Assembly (NCBI RefSeq): GCF_047607445.1
Contig: NZ_JBLKRT010000005.1
Coordinates: 1-64,000 of the forward strand
From: Crystallibacter sulfonylureivorans_A
GTDB taxonomy: Bacteria; Actinomycetota; Actinomycetes; Actinomycetales; Micrococcaceae
Direction: 5' to 3'
Length of the DNA: 64,000 nt
Both the position numbers and the translations under genes were made by a program. The number at the start of each line of letters is the position of its first letter. Position 1 is the first letter of the stretch. Shown here one piece after another: positions 33,780 through 45,725 of the stretch. Below the pieces are notes generated by a model. It saw only the letters and a program-made list of their open reading frames with translations. It did not search any database and had not been told where the DNA came from.

Positions 33780-34706
33780 GTGAGTACCATGCACATCGGA
33801 CTGATCGGTTTGGGGCGGATGGGTTTCAACATGCGGCAGCGGCTTCTGGACGGCGGCATCGAGGTGACGGGGTACGACCGCAACCCCGAGGTCAGCGACA
33901 CTGCCTCAGTCGACGAGATGATCCGGTCGCTGCCGGTCCCGCGGACCGTCTGGGTGATGGTTCCCTCTGGAACGGTGACTGACGAAGTCATCACCGAACT
34001 GGCGGACAAGCTCTCCGCCGGTGACCTGGTGATTGACGGCGGAAATTCAAAGTTCACGGCCGACCGGGACCATGAAGCGCTTCTGGCCGACCGGCAGATT
34101 GGCTTCCTCGATGTCGGCGTTTCGGGCGGCATATGGGGTTTGGCGAATGGCTACGGCTTGATGGCCGGCGGACGAGGGGAGCTGGTCGAGTCAGCCATGC
34201 CGCTCTTCGACGCGTTGCGGCCGGACGGTCCGCGGGCGGAAAGCTTCGTCCACGTGGGCGATGTCGGCGCCGGCCACTACGCCAAGATGGTGCACAACGG
34301 GATCGAATACGGGCTGATGCAGGCCTACGCCGAAGGGTACGAACTGCTCGAAGCCAAGGACATCATCAAGGACGTCCCGGGCACCTTCCGGGCCTGGCAG
34401 AAGGGAACCGTGGTCCGGTCCTGGCTGTTGGACCTGATGGTGAAAGCCCTCGAAGAGGACCCCGGTCTGAGCCAGATCAGCGGGTATGTCGAGGATTCCG
34501 GCGAAGGTCGATGGACGGTCGAAGAAGCCATCGCGCATGCTGTTCCTGCCCCGGCCATCACCGCCGCGTTGTTTGCCCGGTTCGCGTCCCGCGAAGATGA
34601 TGCCCCCGCGATGAAAATGGTGGCCGCCCTGCGCAACCAATTCGGCGGCCATGCCGTCAGGAAGCCCGGCCAGTCCCAGCCCGCCGCCGGCACCGAGCCG
34701 AAGTAG
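33780..34706 (+). CDS. gnd: 6-phosphogluconate dehydrogenase (GndA/YqeC type)
   Basis: Oxidatively decarboxylates 6-phosphogluconate to ribulose 5-phosphate in the pentose phosphate pathway. At 308 residues it belongs to the short, often NAD-preferring class. The Rossmann motif is GLGRMG near the N-terminus; DGGNSKF and the catalytic segment GAGHYAKMVHNGIEYG (Lys and Asn-containing) are present. The GTG at 33780 has AGAGGAA upstream; ATG 33789 is an alternative. It lies between dnaN and recF, as in many actinobacteria. Confidence 0.94.
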   Translation: MSTMHIGLIGLGRMGFNMRQRLLDGGIEVTGYDRNPEVSDTASVDEMIRSLPVPRTVWVMVPSGTVTDEVITELADKLSAGDLVIDGGNSKFTADRDHEALLADRQIGFLDVGVSGGIWGLANGYGLMAGGRGELVESAMPLFDALRPDGPRAESFVHVGDVGAGHYAKMVHNGIEYGLMQAYAEGYELLEAKDIIKDVPGTFRAWQKGTVVRSWLLDLMVKALEEDPGLSQISGYVEDSGEGRWTVEEAIAHAVPAPAITAALFARFASREDDAPAMKMVAALRNQFGGHAVRKPGQSQPAAGTEPK

Positions 34707-34715
34707 CAGTACGCA

Positions 34716-35912
34716 TTGTTTGTTGAATTCCTTTCGCTGACCGATTTCCGCACCTACCCGCAACTGGATATCGCCCTGAAGCCGGGCGTCACCGTGTTTG
34801 TCGGTTCCAACGGGGTCGGCAAGACCAACATCGTCGAGGCCATCGGCTATTTGGCCTCGCTCTCATCGCACCGGGTCAGCAATGACGCACCGCTGATCCG
34901 GTTCGACAGCCAGCGCTCCCTGGTCCGCGCCCGGGTAGACCGCGGCGGCCGCAGCACGTCGCTGGAGCTGGAAATCACCGCGGGCAAGGCCAACAGGGCG
35001 CGCATCAACCGGGGCGCTCCGGTGCGGGCCCGCGACATCCTGGGCCACCTGCGCACAGTGCTTTTTGCGCCCGAAGACCTGGCACTCGTCAAGGGCGACC
35101 CGTCCAACCGGCGCCGCTTTTTGGATGAGCTTCTGGCCAGCTTGGTGCCGCACCACGCGGCCACGCGCAGCGATTTTGACCGCGTGCTCAAACAACGCAA
35201 CGCGCTGCTCAAGTCGGCCCGTGCCAGCGGACGGTTCACCGCAGCCCACGAATCCACGCTGGAGGTGTGGGACCAGCACATGGCAGAGGCCGGGGCCGCG
35301 CTGCTGAAGGCGAGGCTGGAGCTGGTGGACCTCCTGCAGCCGCACCTGAACGCGGCGTACGCGGCGCTGACCGACGGCTCCAAACAGGCCGCCGCCGTGT
35401 ACCGTTCCACCATCCACAGCCAACTGTCGGATGACGGCGAGGTGGAGAACGACAGCGGCGCAGGCCTTCCGCCGTTGGCAAGCCTGAATACGGCGGAGCT
35501 GGCAGAGCTGTACCTTGCCGCCTTCAAACAGCAACGCAAGCGGGAAGTAGAGCGTGGAATCTCGTTGGTGGGGCCGCACCGCGATGAGCTTGAACTGTTG
35601 CTGGGGCAGGCGCCGGCGAAGGGGTACGCCTCGCACGGTGAAACCTGGTCGCTGGCGCTGGCGCTGCGGCTGGCATCCTATTACGTGTTCTGCGAAGACG
35701 ATCCGTCCCCCGGCGCGGCTCCGGTCCTGATCCTGGACGATGTCTTTGCCGAACTGGACAGCCAGCGACGAGCAAAGCTCGCGGGCATTGTCGCCGGCGC
35801 GGAGCAGGTGATCGTTACCGCCGCGGTGGCCGAAGACATCCCCGAAGCGCTGAGCGGCGAACAGTTCAAAGTAGTGCCGGGAGGCGTGGCCAGTGGCCAG
35901 GAAACCGTCTGA
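34716..35912 (+). CDS. recF: DNA repair ATPase RecF
   Basis: Binds gapped DNA and helps load RecA. The 398-residue product has Walker A GSNGVGKTN at 30-38, the RecF signature FRTYPQLDI early, and the C-terminal Walker B LILDDVFAELDSQRR. The start is TTG at 34716, 10 bases after gnd; no ATG or GTG near the conserved N-terminal strand fits better. The C-terminus overlaps the next gene by 20 bases. Confidence 0.95.
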   Translation: MFVEFLSLTDFRTYPQLDIALKPGVTVFVGSNGVGKTNIVEAIGYLASLSSHRVSNDAPLIRFDSQRSLVRARVDRGGRSTSLELEITAGKANRARINRGAPVRARDILGHLRTVLFAPEDLALVKGDPSNRRRFLDELLASLVPHHAATRSDFDRVLKQRNALLKSARASGRFTAAHESTLEVWDQHMAEAGAALLKARLELVDLLQPHLNAAYAALTDGSKQAAAVYRSTIHSQLSDDGEVENDSGAGLPPLASLNTAELAELYLAAFKQQRKREVERGISLVGPHRDELELLLGQAPAKGYASHGETWSLALALRLASYYVFCEDDPSPGAAPVLILDDVFAELDSQRRAKLAGIVAGAEQVIVTAAVAEDIPEALSGEQFKVVPGGVASGQETV

Positions 35913-36531
35913 GCGACGGCCGAACCCGCAGGATCAGGCAGGTCCTCTGGACCAACCCGGCCTGCCCGATGTTGCCGGGCGCCACAAGCAGGCCGAACCC
36001 CAGACGGCGGACCCTGCCCCGGGCACCGCGACGGAGGAAGACCTGGACGCGGCGAAGGCGGTTCTCAATCGAGTGCGGCTGGCAGCGGCCGCGCGCGGCG
36101 ACGTGCGCACCCGGGCCAGCAGCCGCCGTCGTCCATCCCGGGGGAACGGGCCGGCTGCCGCGCCGCAGGACTTCGGCCGCGACCCGCAGGGCCTGGGCAG
36201 GGTGTTCGACCGGTTTGTCGCGGAACGTGGTTGGAACTCCCCCGTGGCGGTTGGATCAGTGATTTCGCGGTGGGATGAATTGGTCGGCCCGGACATCGCG
36301 GCCCACTGCCGTCCCGAAAGCTTCGAGGACACGACAGTTCAGGTGCGCTGCGATTCCACCGCCTGGGCTACTCAGCTGAGGCTGATGACCACCGACTTGC
36401 TGAAGCGGTTCGCCGACAAACTGGGCCCCGGCGTCGTGACCAAAATCCAGGTCCTGGCACCCGCCGCGCCCAACTGGCGCAAGGGAAAACGGACCGTCAG
36501 CGGCCGCGGACCGCGGGATACCTACGGCTGA
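35893..36531 (+). CDS. DUF721 (DciA-like) protein
   Basis: A 212-residue protein with a basic, Pro-rich, probably disordered N-terminal half (1-105) and a DUF721 domain (about 110-195: WDELVGPDIAAHCRPESF, then LTVQVRCDST-like VQVRCDSTAWATQL). DUF721 overlaps the DciA family, the common bacterial loader of the DnaB helicase, so a replication role fits its place between recF and gyrB. It starts at a GTG inside the end of recF. Confidence 0.88.
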   Translation: MARKPSERRPNPQDQAGPLDQPGLPDVAGRHKQAEPQTADPAPGTATEEDLDAAKAVLNRVRLAAAARGDVRTRASSRRRPSRGNGPAAAPQDFGRDPQGLGRVFDRFVAERGWNSPVAVGSVISRWDELVGPDIAAHCRPESFEDTTVQVRCDSTAWATQLRLMTTDLLKRFADKLGPGVVTKIQVLAPAAPNWRKGKRTVSGRGPRDTYG

Positions 36532-36802
36532 TTTGATGCCTCCGACGGCTGCAGATCGAAGGCATCCGGAGGCGCCTCCGTAAACGGCATGCAGAGCGCT
36601 GCGGGGGCCTTAGGACATACACCGTCCCATCGGGCACCCGGCGGCGGCGTTAAAAGCCGGTTTCCGTGCCGCTTAGAGGCATGTTCGTGCAGGTTTCACC
36701 GTCCCGGCACGGTAGAATTGACTGGGCGGCGCCCGTCCTCACGCTGGAGGGGCGCCGACACACGAGTCCATCCGGACGGAACACAAGGAGTCAACGGCAA
36801 CT

Positions 36803-38869
36803 GTGGCAGAGGACAACGAGCTGGAAAACACCGGCGCAGAACCCGCAATGGCAGAGGGCAACGACGGCACGCATTACGACGCCAGCGACATCACTGTCCT
36901 CGAAGGTCTGGAAGCCGTCCGCAAGCGGCCCGGCATGTACATCGGTTCCACCGGTCCGCGCGGTCTGCACCACCTGGTCTACGAAGTCGTCGATAACTCC
37001 GTTGATGAAGCGTTGGCTGGCTACTGCGACACGATCGATGTGACGCTGCTGGCCGACGGCGGCGTCCGGGTGGTGGACAACGGCCGCGGCATCCCCGTAG
37101 ACCTGCATCCCACCGAGGGCAAACCAACCGTCCAGGTGGTCATGACCATCCTGCACGCCGGCGGCAAATTCGGCGGCGGCGGGTACGCGGTTTCCGGCGG
37201 CCTGCACGGCGTCGGCATCTCCGTGGTCAACGCCTTGTCCGCACGGGTGGAAACCGAAATCCGCCGCCAGGGCTACGTTTGGCACCAGTCGTTCGCCAAC
37301 GGCGGCATGCCGGTGGGCGAACTGCGCCGCGGCGAAGAGACCACCGAAACCGGCACCTCGCAGACCTTCTGGGCCGACCCGGAAATCTTCGAGTCCACCG
37401 AGTATGACTTCGAGACGCTGCGCGCCCGTTTCCAGCAGATGGCCTTCCTGAACAAGGGCCTGAAGATCATCCTGACCGATGAACGCCGTCCGGAAACCCA
37501 CGCCCCGGACAGCGAAGACGTGGACCTGGACTCCGCCGGTTCCGAGGTCGAGACGACGGCCGAGCACCGCCAGGTCGTTTACAAGTACGACAACGGCTTG
37601 TTGGACTACGTGACCCACCTGAACTCCTCCAAGAAGGTGGAAGTCATCCACCCCGAGGTCATCGCCTTCGAGAACGAGGACACGGAGCGGAAGCTCTCGG
37701 TGGAAATCGCAATGCAGTGGACCACCTCCTACTCGGAGAGCGTCCACACCTATGCGAACACCATCAACACGCATGAAGGCGGCACGCACGAAGAAGGCTT
37801 CCGGGCCGCTATGACCTCCTTGATCAACCGCTACGCGCGGGAAAAGAACCTGATCAAGGAGAAGGAAGACAACCTCACCGGCGATGACATCCGCGAGGGG
37901 CTGACCGCCGTCGTCTCGATGAAACTGGGCGAACCCCAGTTCGAGGGCCAGACCAAGACCAAACTGGGCAACTCCGAGGCCAAGGGCTTCGTGCAGCGTG
38001 TTGTCACCGACGAGCTCGGCGACTGGCTGGAACGCAACCCGGGCCCGGCCCGCGACGTGATCCGGAAGTCGATCCAGGCGTCACAGGCCCGGCTGGCCGC
38101 GCGGAAGGCGCGCGAGTCCACCCGCCGCAAGGGGCTGCTGGAATCCGGCGGCATGCCGGGCAAGCTCAAGGACTGCTCGTCCCGGGATCCATCCAAGTCG
38201 GAAATCTACATTGTGGAGGGTGACTCGGCCGGTGGATCGGCTGTCCGCGGCCGGAACCCGGAAACCCAGGCCATCCTGCCGCTGCGCGGCAAGATCCTCA
38301 ATGTGGAGCGGGCCAGGCTGGACCGGGCGTTGGGCAACGCCGAAGTCCAGTCCATGATCACCGCCTTCGGCGCCGGCATCGGCGAAGATTTCGACGTCGA
38401 GAAGGCCAGGTACCACAAGATCGTGCTGATGGCCGATGCCGACGTGGACGGCCAGCACATCACCACGCTGCTGCTGACCCTGTTGTTCCGCTACATGCGG
38501 CCGCTGATCGAAAACGGCTACGTGTACTTGGCCCAGCCGCCGCTGTACCGGATCAAGTGGTCGAACCACGCGCACGACTATGTGTTCAGCGACCGTGAGC
38601 GGGACGAAACCGTCCGCCGCGGCCTGGCGAACAACCAGCGACTGCCCAAGGAAAACGGCATCCAGCGGTACAAGGGCCTGGGCGAGATGGACTACACCGA
38701 ACTGTGGGACACCACCATGGACCCTGACCGCCGCACGCTGCTGCAGGTGACCATGGAAGACGCTGCCGCAGCCGACCAGACCTTCTCGGTGCTGATGGGC
38801 GAGGACGTCGAATCCCGGCGCTCCTTCATCCAGCAGAACGCCAAGGACGTCCGCTTCCTCGATATCTAG
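36803..38869 (+). CDS. gyrB: DNA gyrase subunit B
   Basis: ATPase subunit of gyrase. The 688-residue product has the GHKL ATP site (EVVDNSVDEALAGYC and DNGRGIPVD), the GGLHGVGISVVNAL lid and the TOPRIM domain (EGDSAGGSA and DADVDG near 545). It ends QQNAKDVRFLDI, the standard C-terminus. The GTG at 36803 has AAGGAG upstream. The 271 bases before it contain a TAGAAT (36713-36718) that could be a -10, but no convincing -35. Confidence 0.98.
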   Translation: MAEDNELENTGAEPAMAEGNDGTHYDASDITVLEGLEAVRKRPGMYIGSTGPRGLHHLVYEVVDNSVDEALAGYCDTIDVTLLADGGVRVVDNGRGIPVDLHPTEGKPTVQVVMTILHAGGKFGGGGYAVSGGLHGVGISVVNALSARVETEIRRQGYVWHQSFANGGMPVGELRRGEETTETGTSQTFWADPEIFESTEYDFETLRARFQQMAFLNKGLKIILTDERRPETHAPDSEDVDLDSAGSEVETTAEHRQVVYKYDNGLLDYVTHLNSSKKVEVIHPEVIAFENEDTERKLSVEIAMQWTTSYSESVHTYANTINTHEGGTHEEGFRAAMTSLINRYAREKNLIKEKEDNLTGDDIREGLTAVVSMKLGEPQFEGQTKTKLGNSEAKGFVQRVVTDELGDWLERNPGPARDVIRKSIQASQARLAARKARESTRRKGLLESGGMPGKLKDCSSRDPSKSEIYIVEGDSAGGSAVRGRNPETQAILPLRGKILNVERARLDRALGNAEVQSMITAFGAGIGEDFDVEKARYHKIVLMADADVDGQHITTLLLTLLFRYMRPLIENGYVYLAQPPLYRIKWSNHAHDYVFSDRERDETVRRGLANNQRLPKENGIQRYKGLGEMDYTELWDTTMDPDRRTLLQVTMEDAAAADQTFSVLMGEDVESRRSFIQQNAKDVRFLDI

Positions 38870-38875
38870 CGCGTC

Positions 38876-38906
38876 CCCAGGGGCCTGCCACCGGCAGGCC
38901 CCTGGG
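38876..38906 (+). terminator. perfect hairpin between gyrB and gyrA
   Basis: A 14-bp perfect stem (38876-38889 with 38893-38906) closes a 3-base loop, 7 bases after the gyrB stop. There is no T run, so it may attenuate or protect RNA rather than fully terminate. Confidence 0.65.
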
Positions 38907-38948
38907 CTCCGGACCGCGACCAGGCTTTCACGTAAAGGAACATAAACG

Positions 38949-41653
<2,705 letters not shown>

Positions 41654-41657
<4 letters not shown>

Positions 41658-42217
41658 GTACACCTAAAACGCCACGGCCGGGCACCCGCCCGCAGCCGGC
41701 TAACGCGCCTCGGGCTGGTACTACTCGCGGCGGCACCCCCGCCCGACCCACCCAGCGGCCGGCCAGCAGCGGTCAGCGCCCGGCCAACGGTGGGCAGCGC
41801 CCCGCCGGCCAGAACGGCGGCGCCGGCCTGGTGCGGCCCGCACCGAAGGCCAAGGTCCGCCGCGCCCGCCTGTTGGTCAGCAAGGTAGACCCGTGGTCGG
41901 TGTTGAAAATGGCGTTCCTGCTCTCCGTTGCACTTGGCATTGTCACCGTGGTGGCTTCGATCGTGCTCTGGACAACACTGGACATCACCGGCATCTTTGA
42001 CCGCGTGAACGGGCTGCTGTCCGAAATCGCCGGCACTGAGAGCGGCGGCTTCGACCTGCGTTCCTATGCTTCACTGGGACAGGTTGCGTCCTTCGCCACC
42101 ATCATCGCGGTCGTGAACGTGGTCCTGCTGACCGCGCTGGCCATGTTGTCTGCGGTGCTCTACAACATCTCGGCCACGTTGGTGGGCGGTATCGGGGTGA
42201 CGCTGACGGACGACTGA
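41654..42217 (+). CDS. DUF3566 membrane protein
   Basis: A 187-residue protein found after gyrA in most actinobacteria. The first 65 residues are Pro/Gln/Gly/Arg-rich and disordered. The DUF3566 domain starts at RRARLLVSKVDPWSVLKMAF, with two transmembrane helices (about 87-110 and 148-175) flanking a short outside loop. Function is unknown. The GTG overlaps the gyrA stop, so translation is coupled. Confidence 0.92.
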
Positions 42218-42277
42218 GCCGATTTGAAGTTCCGGCCCGGCGTACTGTAAAGTCGTATCTCGGCCCGCAAGGGCAGG

Positions 42278-42351
42278 GGGCGTATAGCTCAGGCGGTTAG
42301 AGCGCTTCGCTGATAACGAAGAGGTCCCAGGTTCAAGTCCTGGTACGCCCA
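42278..42351 (+). tRNA. tRNA-Ile (GAT)
   Basis: A 74-base cloverleaf: acceptor stem GGGCGTA/TACGCCC, anticodon stem CTTCG/CGAAG with loop CTGATAA (anticodon 42312-42314) and T-loop GTTCAAGTCC. Encodes no CCA end. Confidence 0.97.
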
Positions 42352-42387
42352 CGGATTTACCAATCCCACCGATTTTGGGAGGACACC

Positions 42388-42504
42388 GTGAAGAAGTTGC
42401 TGCTGTTGGCAGCCGCGGCTGCGGGAGTGTTCGCTTACAAGAAGTGGCAGGAATCCGAAGCGGAGAGATCCGCATGGAGCAAGGCGACTGATAAAGTCGA
42501 CTGA
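42388..42504 (+). CDS. DLW-39 family small protein
   Basis: A 38-residue protein, starting at GTG, with one hydrophobic helix (MKKLLLLAAAAAGVFAYKK) followed by WQESEAERSAWSKATD. This is the pattern of the actinobacterial DLW-39 family, whose members usually have ERDLW where this has ERSAW. GGGAGGA lies 5 bases before the start. It sits between two tRNAs, the family's usual place. Function is unknown. Confidence 0.85.
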   Translation: MKKLLLLAAAAAGVFAYKKWQESEAERSAWSKATDKVD

Positions 42505-42540
42505 CTCCGCCTCGGCCGGAAGTTTCGGCCGAACCCTTCC

Positions 42541-42613
42541 GGGGGCATGGCGCAATTGGTAGCGCACCTGCTTTGCAAGCAGGGGGTTAGGGGTTCGAGT
42601 CCCCTTGCCTCCA
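42541..42613 (+). tRNA. tRNA-Ala (TGC)
   Basis: A 73-base cloverleaf with acceptor GGGGGCA/TGCCTCC, including the G3-U70 identity pair, and anticodon stem CCTGC/GCAGG with loop TTTGCAA (anticodon 42574-42576). No encoded CCA. Confidence 0.97.
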
Positions 42614-42620
42614 CCGGATG

Positions 42621-42654
42621 AACGAGGCCCCGATCTACGGATCGGGGCCTCGTT
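42621..42654 (+). terminator. terminator after tRNA-Ala
   Basis: AACGAGGCCCCGAT (42621-42634) pairs perfectly with 42641-42654, with a 6-base loop and GTCTTT after it. Confidence 0.9.
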
Positions 42655-42670
42655 GTCTTTGCCCGGAGCC

Positions 42671-43609
42671 ATGATTGCCCCGCGTGGCCCCTACGCTGAT
42701 AGGGTGACCATTTTCCTCGCCACGCTGGCAGTGCTCGGCATCTCCGCCTCCGGTCCCATCATGGCTGCCACTGCTGCGCCGGCCCTCGCCATCGCGTTCT
42801 GGCGGAACATGATCGGCTCCGTGGTGATGGGAGTACCGTCCGCCGTCAGCCGCCGCCGGGAGTTCCGGCAACTAACGACGTCGGACCTGGGCCTCAGCGC
42901 GTTGGCTGCGGTCGCGCTGGCGCTCCACTTCGCCTGCTTCATCACCGCGCTGCAGCTGACCTCCGTGGCGGCGGCCACCGCTCTGGTCTGCCTGCAGTCG
43001 GCATGGATCGTCCTGTTCAACAGATTGCGTGGGGTCAAGGCGTCGCGGCTGATCTTGTGCGGCGTCGGTCTTGCGTTCGTCGGGGTGCTGGTGATTTCCG
43101 GGTTCGACCTGCAGCTCTCCAGCGAGGCGCTCCTGGGCGACCTGCTGGGTCTGATCGGCGGGGCCATGGCCGGAATCTACACGATGGCCGGCGGACGGGT
43201 GAGGCGGCGGCTTTCCACCGGACCGTACACCACGATCTGCTACGGTCTGTGCGCGCTGATCCTGCTGGTCATGGCGCTGGCCTTCGGACAGCCGCTGGTG
43301 GGATTCCCTGCCGAGGCCTGGATCGGGATCCTCGGCGTGACCGTCGTCGCCCAGCTGATGGGCCACTCGGTCTTCAATCACTTGCTGGCCGTCCTGAGCC
43401 CGCTGGTGGTGTCGATGTTCATCTTGCTGGAGATCCCCGGAGCGGCGCTGCTGGCGGCCATATTCCTCGGGGAGAGCCTGCCCTGGGGGACCTACGTTGG
43501 GCTCGGCATGATCTTGGCAGGGCTGGCGGCCGTGGTGCTCTCGCAGAACCGGCCCAAGCTGGTTGCACCGGCGCCGGCCCCAGAGGCCGCAGGCCCAGCC
43601 CAGGACTGA
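42671..43609 (+). CDS. EamA/DMT family transporter
   Basis: A 312-residue membrane protein with ten hydrophobic helices in two EamA repeats, probably exporting a small metabolite or drug-like compound. FWRNMIGSVVM after the second helix is a typical EamA feature. The ATG at 42671 has only a weak GGAG upstream; the GTG at 42704 also has weak support and would remove 11 residues. A start further left would run into tRNA-Ala. It converges on the downstream glycosyltransferase gene. Confidence 0.85.
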   Translation: MIAPRGPYADRVTIFLATLAVLGISASGPIMAATAAPALAIAFWRNMIGSVVMGVPSAVSRRREFRQLTTSDLGLSALAAVALALHFACFITALQLTSVAAATALVCLQSAWIVLFNRLRGVKASRLILCGVGLAFVGVLVISGFDLQLSSEALLGDLLGLIGGAMAGIYTMAGGRVRRRLSTGPYTTICYGLCALILLVMALAFGQPLVGFPAEAWIGILGVTVVAQLMGHSVFNHLLAVLSPLVVSMFILLEIPGAALLAAIFLGESLPWGTYVGLGMILAGLAAVVLSQNRPKLVAPAPAPEAAGPAQD

Positions 43610-43626
43610 CCGGCAAAACTGGTCGG

Positions 43627-44466
43627 CTACAGCCCGCCGCGGGGAACGCGCAGTTGGGTCCGGGCCTGGTGGACCCGGCGCAGCAGCTTTGCCGGGTAGT
43701 ACACGGTCATGAAAATCAGCATCGGCACCCGAAGCACGCGGCGGTGGATCTTGTGGGCCCGGTACGTCCGCTCAAAGCGGGTGACGTAGTAGCGGTAGTC
43801 CTTGGGCGAATCCTCCAACCGCCGGGCGGACATGCCGCTGATCATTTCCGGCACGTACTGGATCCTGAGGGCATGGTCGGCCAGATGGACGGAAATATCG
43901 ATGTCCTCGTGGAACTGATCCTCTTCGTCGCGGCACACTTCCTGGCTGATGATGTCCCAGGCCCCGCGCCGGAGGGCCATGTTGGACCCGAAGAGGAAGT
44001 GGTACTGCTTCTTGGCCAGCTTCAGCACAAAGCGGCGCATGCGGTCGTCGGCCTGCAACCCGAAGCGGCGCATCGGCATGTCGTAGTACAGCACCGGTCC
44101 GGTGCACGCCATCACCTCCGGGTCGGCGAAGGCGCGCTGGACCTGCTCCACCCAGTCAGGTTCCAGCACCGAATCCGCGTCGATCCTGCCCAGGATTTCC
44201 CCGGTGGCGTGGTTGAAGCCGAAGTTGCGGGTGGGGATCAGGCCCTGCTCGGCATCCTGCTGGAGCAGGATGAGCGGCACGTCCGGGTACTCGTCCTGCA
44301 TATTGCGGACCAGTTCAGCTGTCCCATCGGTGGATTTGTTGTCCACCACGATGATCTCCGACGGAGCCACCGACTGGCACAGCGCAGCATAGATGCACTG
44401 GCGGATGACGGCCTCTTCATTGAAGGCCGGAATGATGATCGATACCCCGGGTGCGGCGCTCTTCAC
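43627..44466 (-). CDS. family 2 glycosyltransferase
   Basis: A 279-residue GT-A enzyme: IIIPAFNEEAVI near 9-20, VVDNKSTDGTAEL near 39-51, and the metal-binding RIDADS near 93-98. A conserved FHEDIDISVHL (ED motif of acceptor activation) is near 188. It ends with a helix and basic tail that may dock to the membrane. Substrate unknown. It is isolated: transcribed away from the amphipathic-protein gene with a hairpin between. Confidence 0.9.
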   Translation of the reverse strand: MKSAAPGVSIIIPAFNEEAVIRQCIYAALCQSVAPSEIIVVDNKSTDGTAELVRNMQDEYPDVPLILLQQDAEQGLIPTRNFGFNHATGEILGRIDADSVLEPDWVEQVQRAFADPEVMACTGPVLYYDMPMRRFGLQADDRMRRFVLKLAKKQYHFLFGSNMALRRGAWDIISQEVCRDEEDQFHEDIDISVHLADHALRIQYVPEMISGMSARRLEDSPKDYRYYVTRFERTYRAHKIHRRVLRVPMLIFMTVYYPAKLLRRVHQARTQLRVPRGGL

Positions 44467-44536
44467 GGCATGAATCTATCAGCCCTTTTCGCCGCGGGCG
44501 GGGAGGTCCGGACCGCGGCTCGCCGGGCCAGAAACG

Positions 44537-44572
44537 GCGAATGGGAGCCCCCGTCCGGGAGCTCCCATTCGC
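44537..44572 (-). terminator. hairpin after the amphipathic-protein gene
   Basis: GCGAATGGGAGC (44537-44548) pairs perfectly with GCTCCCATTCGC (44561-44572) across a 12-base loop. It lies 21 bases past the stop of the leftward gene; T run absent. Confidence 0.65.
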
Positions 44573-44592
44573 TTAGATCGGATCGGAAGGAC

Positions 44593-45606
44593 TTACTCCT
44601 TGGAATCCTTGTCTTCGGCCTTGTCCGCCGCTTCGGCCGCCTTCTGGCCGGCCGAACGCGCCGAGCGGGAGGTGCCATTGCTGGTGCTCTTGCCGCCGGT
44701 TGTTGCAGCAGATTGGCCCGGGGCGGCCGAGCCGGCAGCTGCAGCTGTGCCGGTGCTGTCTACAGCATGCTTGGCAGAGGCCGTTGTCGGAGCAGTTCCC
44801 GACGTGGTCTCGGCGGTAGCCGCAGTCGGTGCTGGCTTGGTGGCGCTGGGTCCCGGGCCCGGGGCGGCGGCCGGAGTTGTGGGCTGGACCGGTGTCTTCC
44901 AGGGATCCTCGACCGGCCGGGCAGCGCGCCAGGCGGCCACCGCGGCTACGGCGGCTGCGGCGAGGATGCCGACGATTAGCCAGCCCTTGCCCCCGTGGGA
45001 CTTATGCTGCTTCTTCAGTTCCTTGGCGGCGGCCAGCTTGGCGCTCCCGGCAGCCGACTTTTGTGCCTTGTTCAGCTTCTTGGCGGCCACTTTGGCACTT
45101 GCGGCTGCCGCCTTTTGGGCCTTCTTCAGAGCTCGTTTGGATCCCCCAGCCTTGGCCGCGGCGGCCTGGACGGAGACCGGCACCGCCGTCTTGTCCAGAG
45201 TCCTGGCGACCTGGTCCGCGGTGGCGCCGAGACGGGCGGAGACGGTCGGAATGTATTCGCCGACCACCTTGTCACGGGCATGCGTGATGGCAGGGGTCGC
45301 ACGGTCAAGGGTGACTTGGATCCGCGGTGCCGCTTCATCCATCGCTTGGGCGATCTTCGGCGCCAAGCTGTCCAGTCCACCCTGGATCCGCGGTGTCACG
45401 GTGGCGACGCCGTGCGAGAGATCCTTGGCTGCCGTTCCAATACCTTTTTCGATCCGCGGGACTGCCCAGTTCAAAGCGGCTTCCACTTTGGGAGAGGCCC
45501 AGTCCTTCGCTGTTTCCACGGCGACCAAAACGTTGCCTTCTGCTTCGCGGGCTACTCGATCGGTTTTCTTCACAACTACCTCCCGGAAATGGTGACGGTC
45601 GCTCAT
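44593..45606 (-). CDS. unknown protein, amphipathic helices and one membrane segment
   Basis: I do not recognise this 337-residue protein as a named family. Residues 15-125 are long amphipathic helices with a recurring P(R/K)(I/V) turn (SPKVEAAL, VPRIEKG, TPRIQGG, APKIAQA, APRIQVT), as in apolipoprotein-like or phasin-like proteins. A lysine/alanine-rich segment (KKAQKAAAASAKVAAKKL) follows, then one membrane helix (about 206-226) and a long Pro/Thr/Ala/Ser tail. This suggests a membrane-anchored protein with a DNA-, lipid- or polymer-binding cytosolic part. AGGAAG precedes the ATG. Similar genes occur near ppiA in Arthrobacter-type genomes as far as I recall. Confidence 0.75.
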   Translation of the reverse strand: MSDRHHFREVVVKKTDRVAREAEGNVLVAVETAKDWASPKVEAALNWAVPRIEKGIGTAAKDLSHGVATVTPRIQGGLDSLAPKIAQAMDEAAPRIQVTLDRATPAITHARDKVVGEYIPTVSARLGATADQVARTLDKTAVPVSVQAAAAKAGGSKRALKKAQKAAAASAKVAAKKLNKAQKSAAGSAKLAAAKELKKQHKSHGGKGWLIVGILAAAAVAAVAAWRAARPVEDPWKTPVQPTTPAAAPGPGPSATKPAPTAATAETTSGTAPTTASAKHAVDSTGTAAAAGSAAPGQSAATTGGKSTSNGTSRSARSAGQKAAEAADKAEDKDSKE

Positions 45607-45725
45607 CAGCCTACTTCCTGTGCTTGGGCACGGCTATGCCGGTAAAGGAATACGCTGGATTTTCACTCACCGCGGAACCGGCCGCTGGCGGGCTGTGGCC
45701 CAAAACGGCGTGGAAGAATGGTGCC

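Noticed and set aside
42605..42670. An upstream start for the EamA transporter
   Set aside because: It would begin inside tRNA-Ala and read through the tRNA terminator.
43003..44979. A 658-codon frame on the plus strand over the EamA and glycosyltransferase genes
   Set aside because: Overlaps two well supported genes in other frames and shows no domain.
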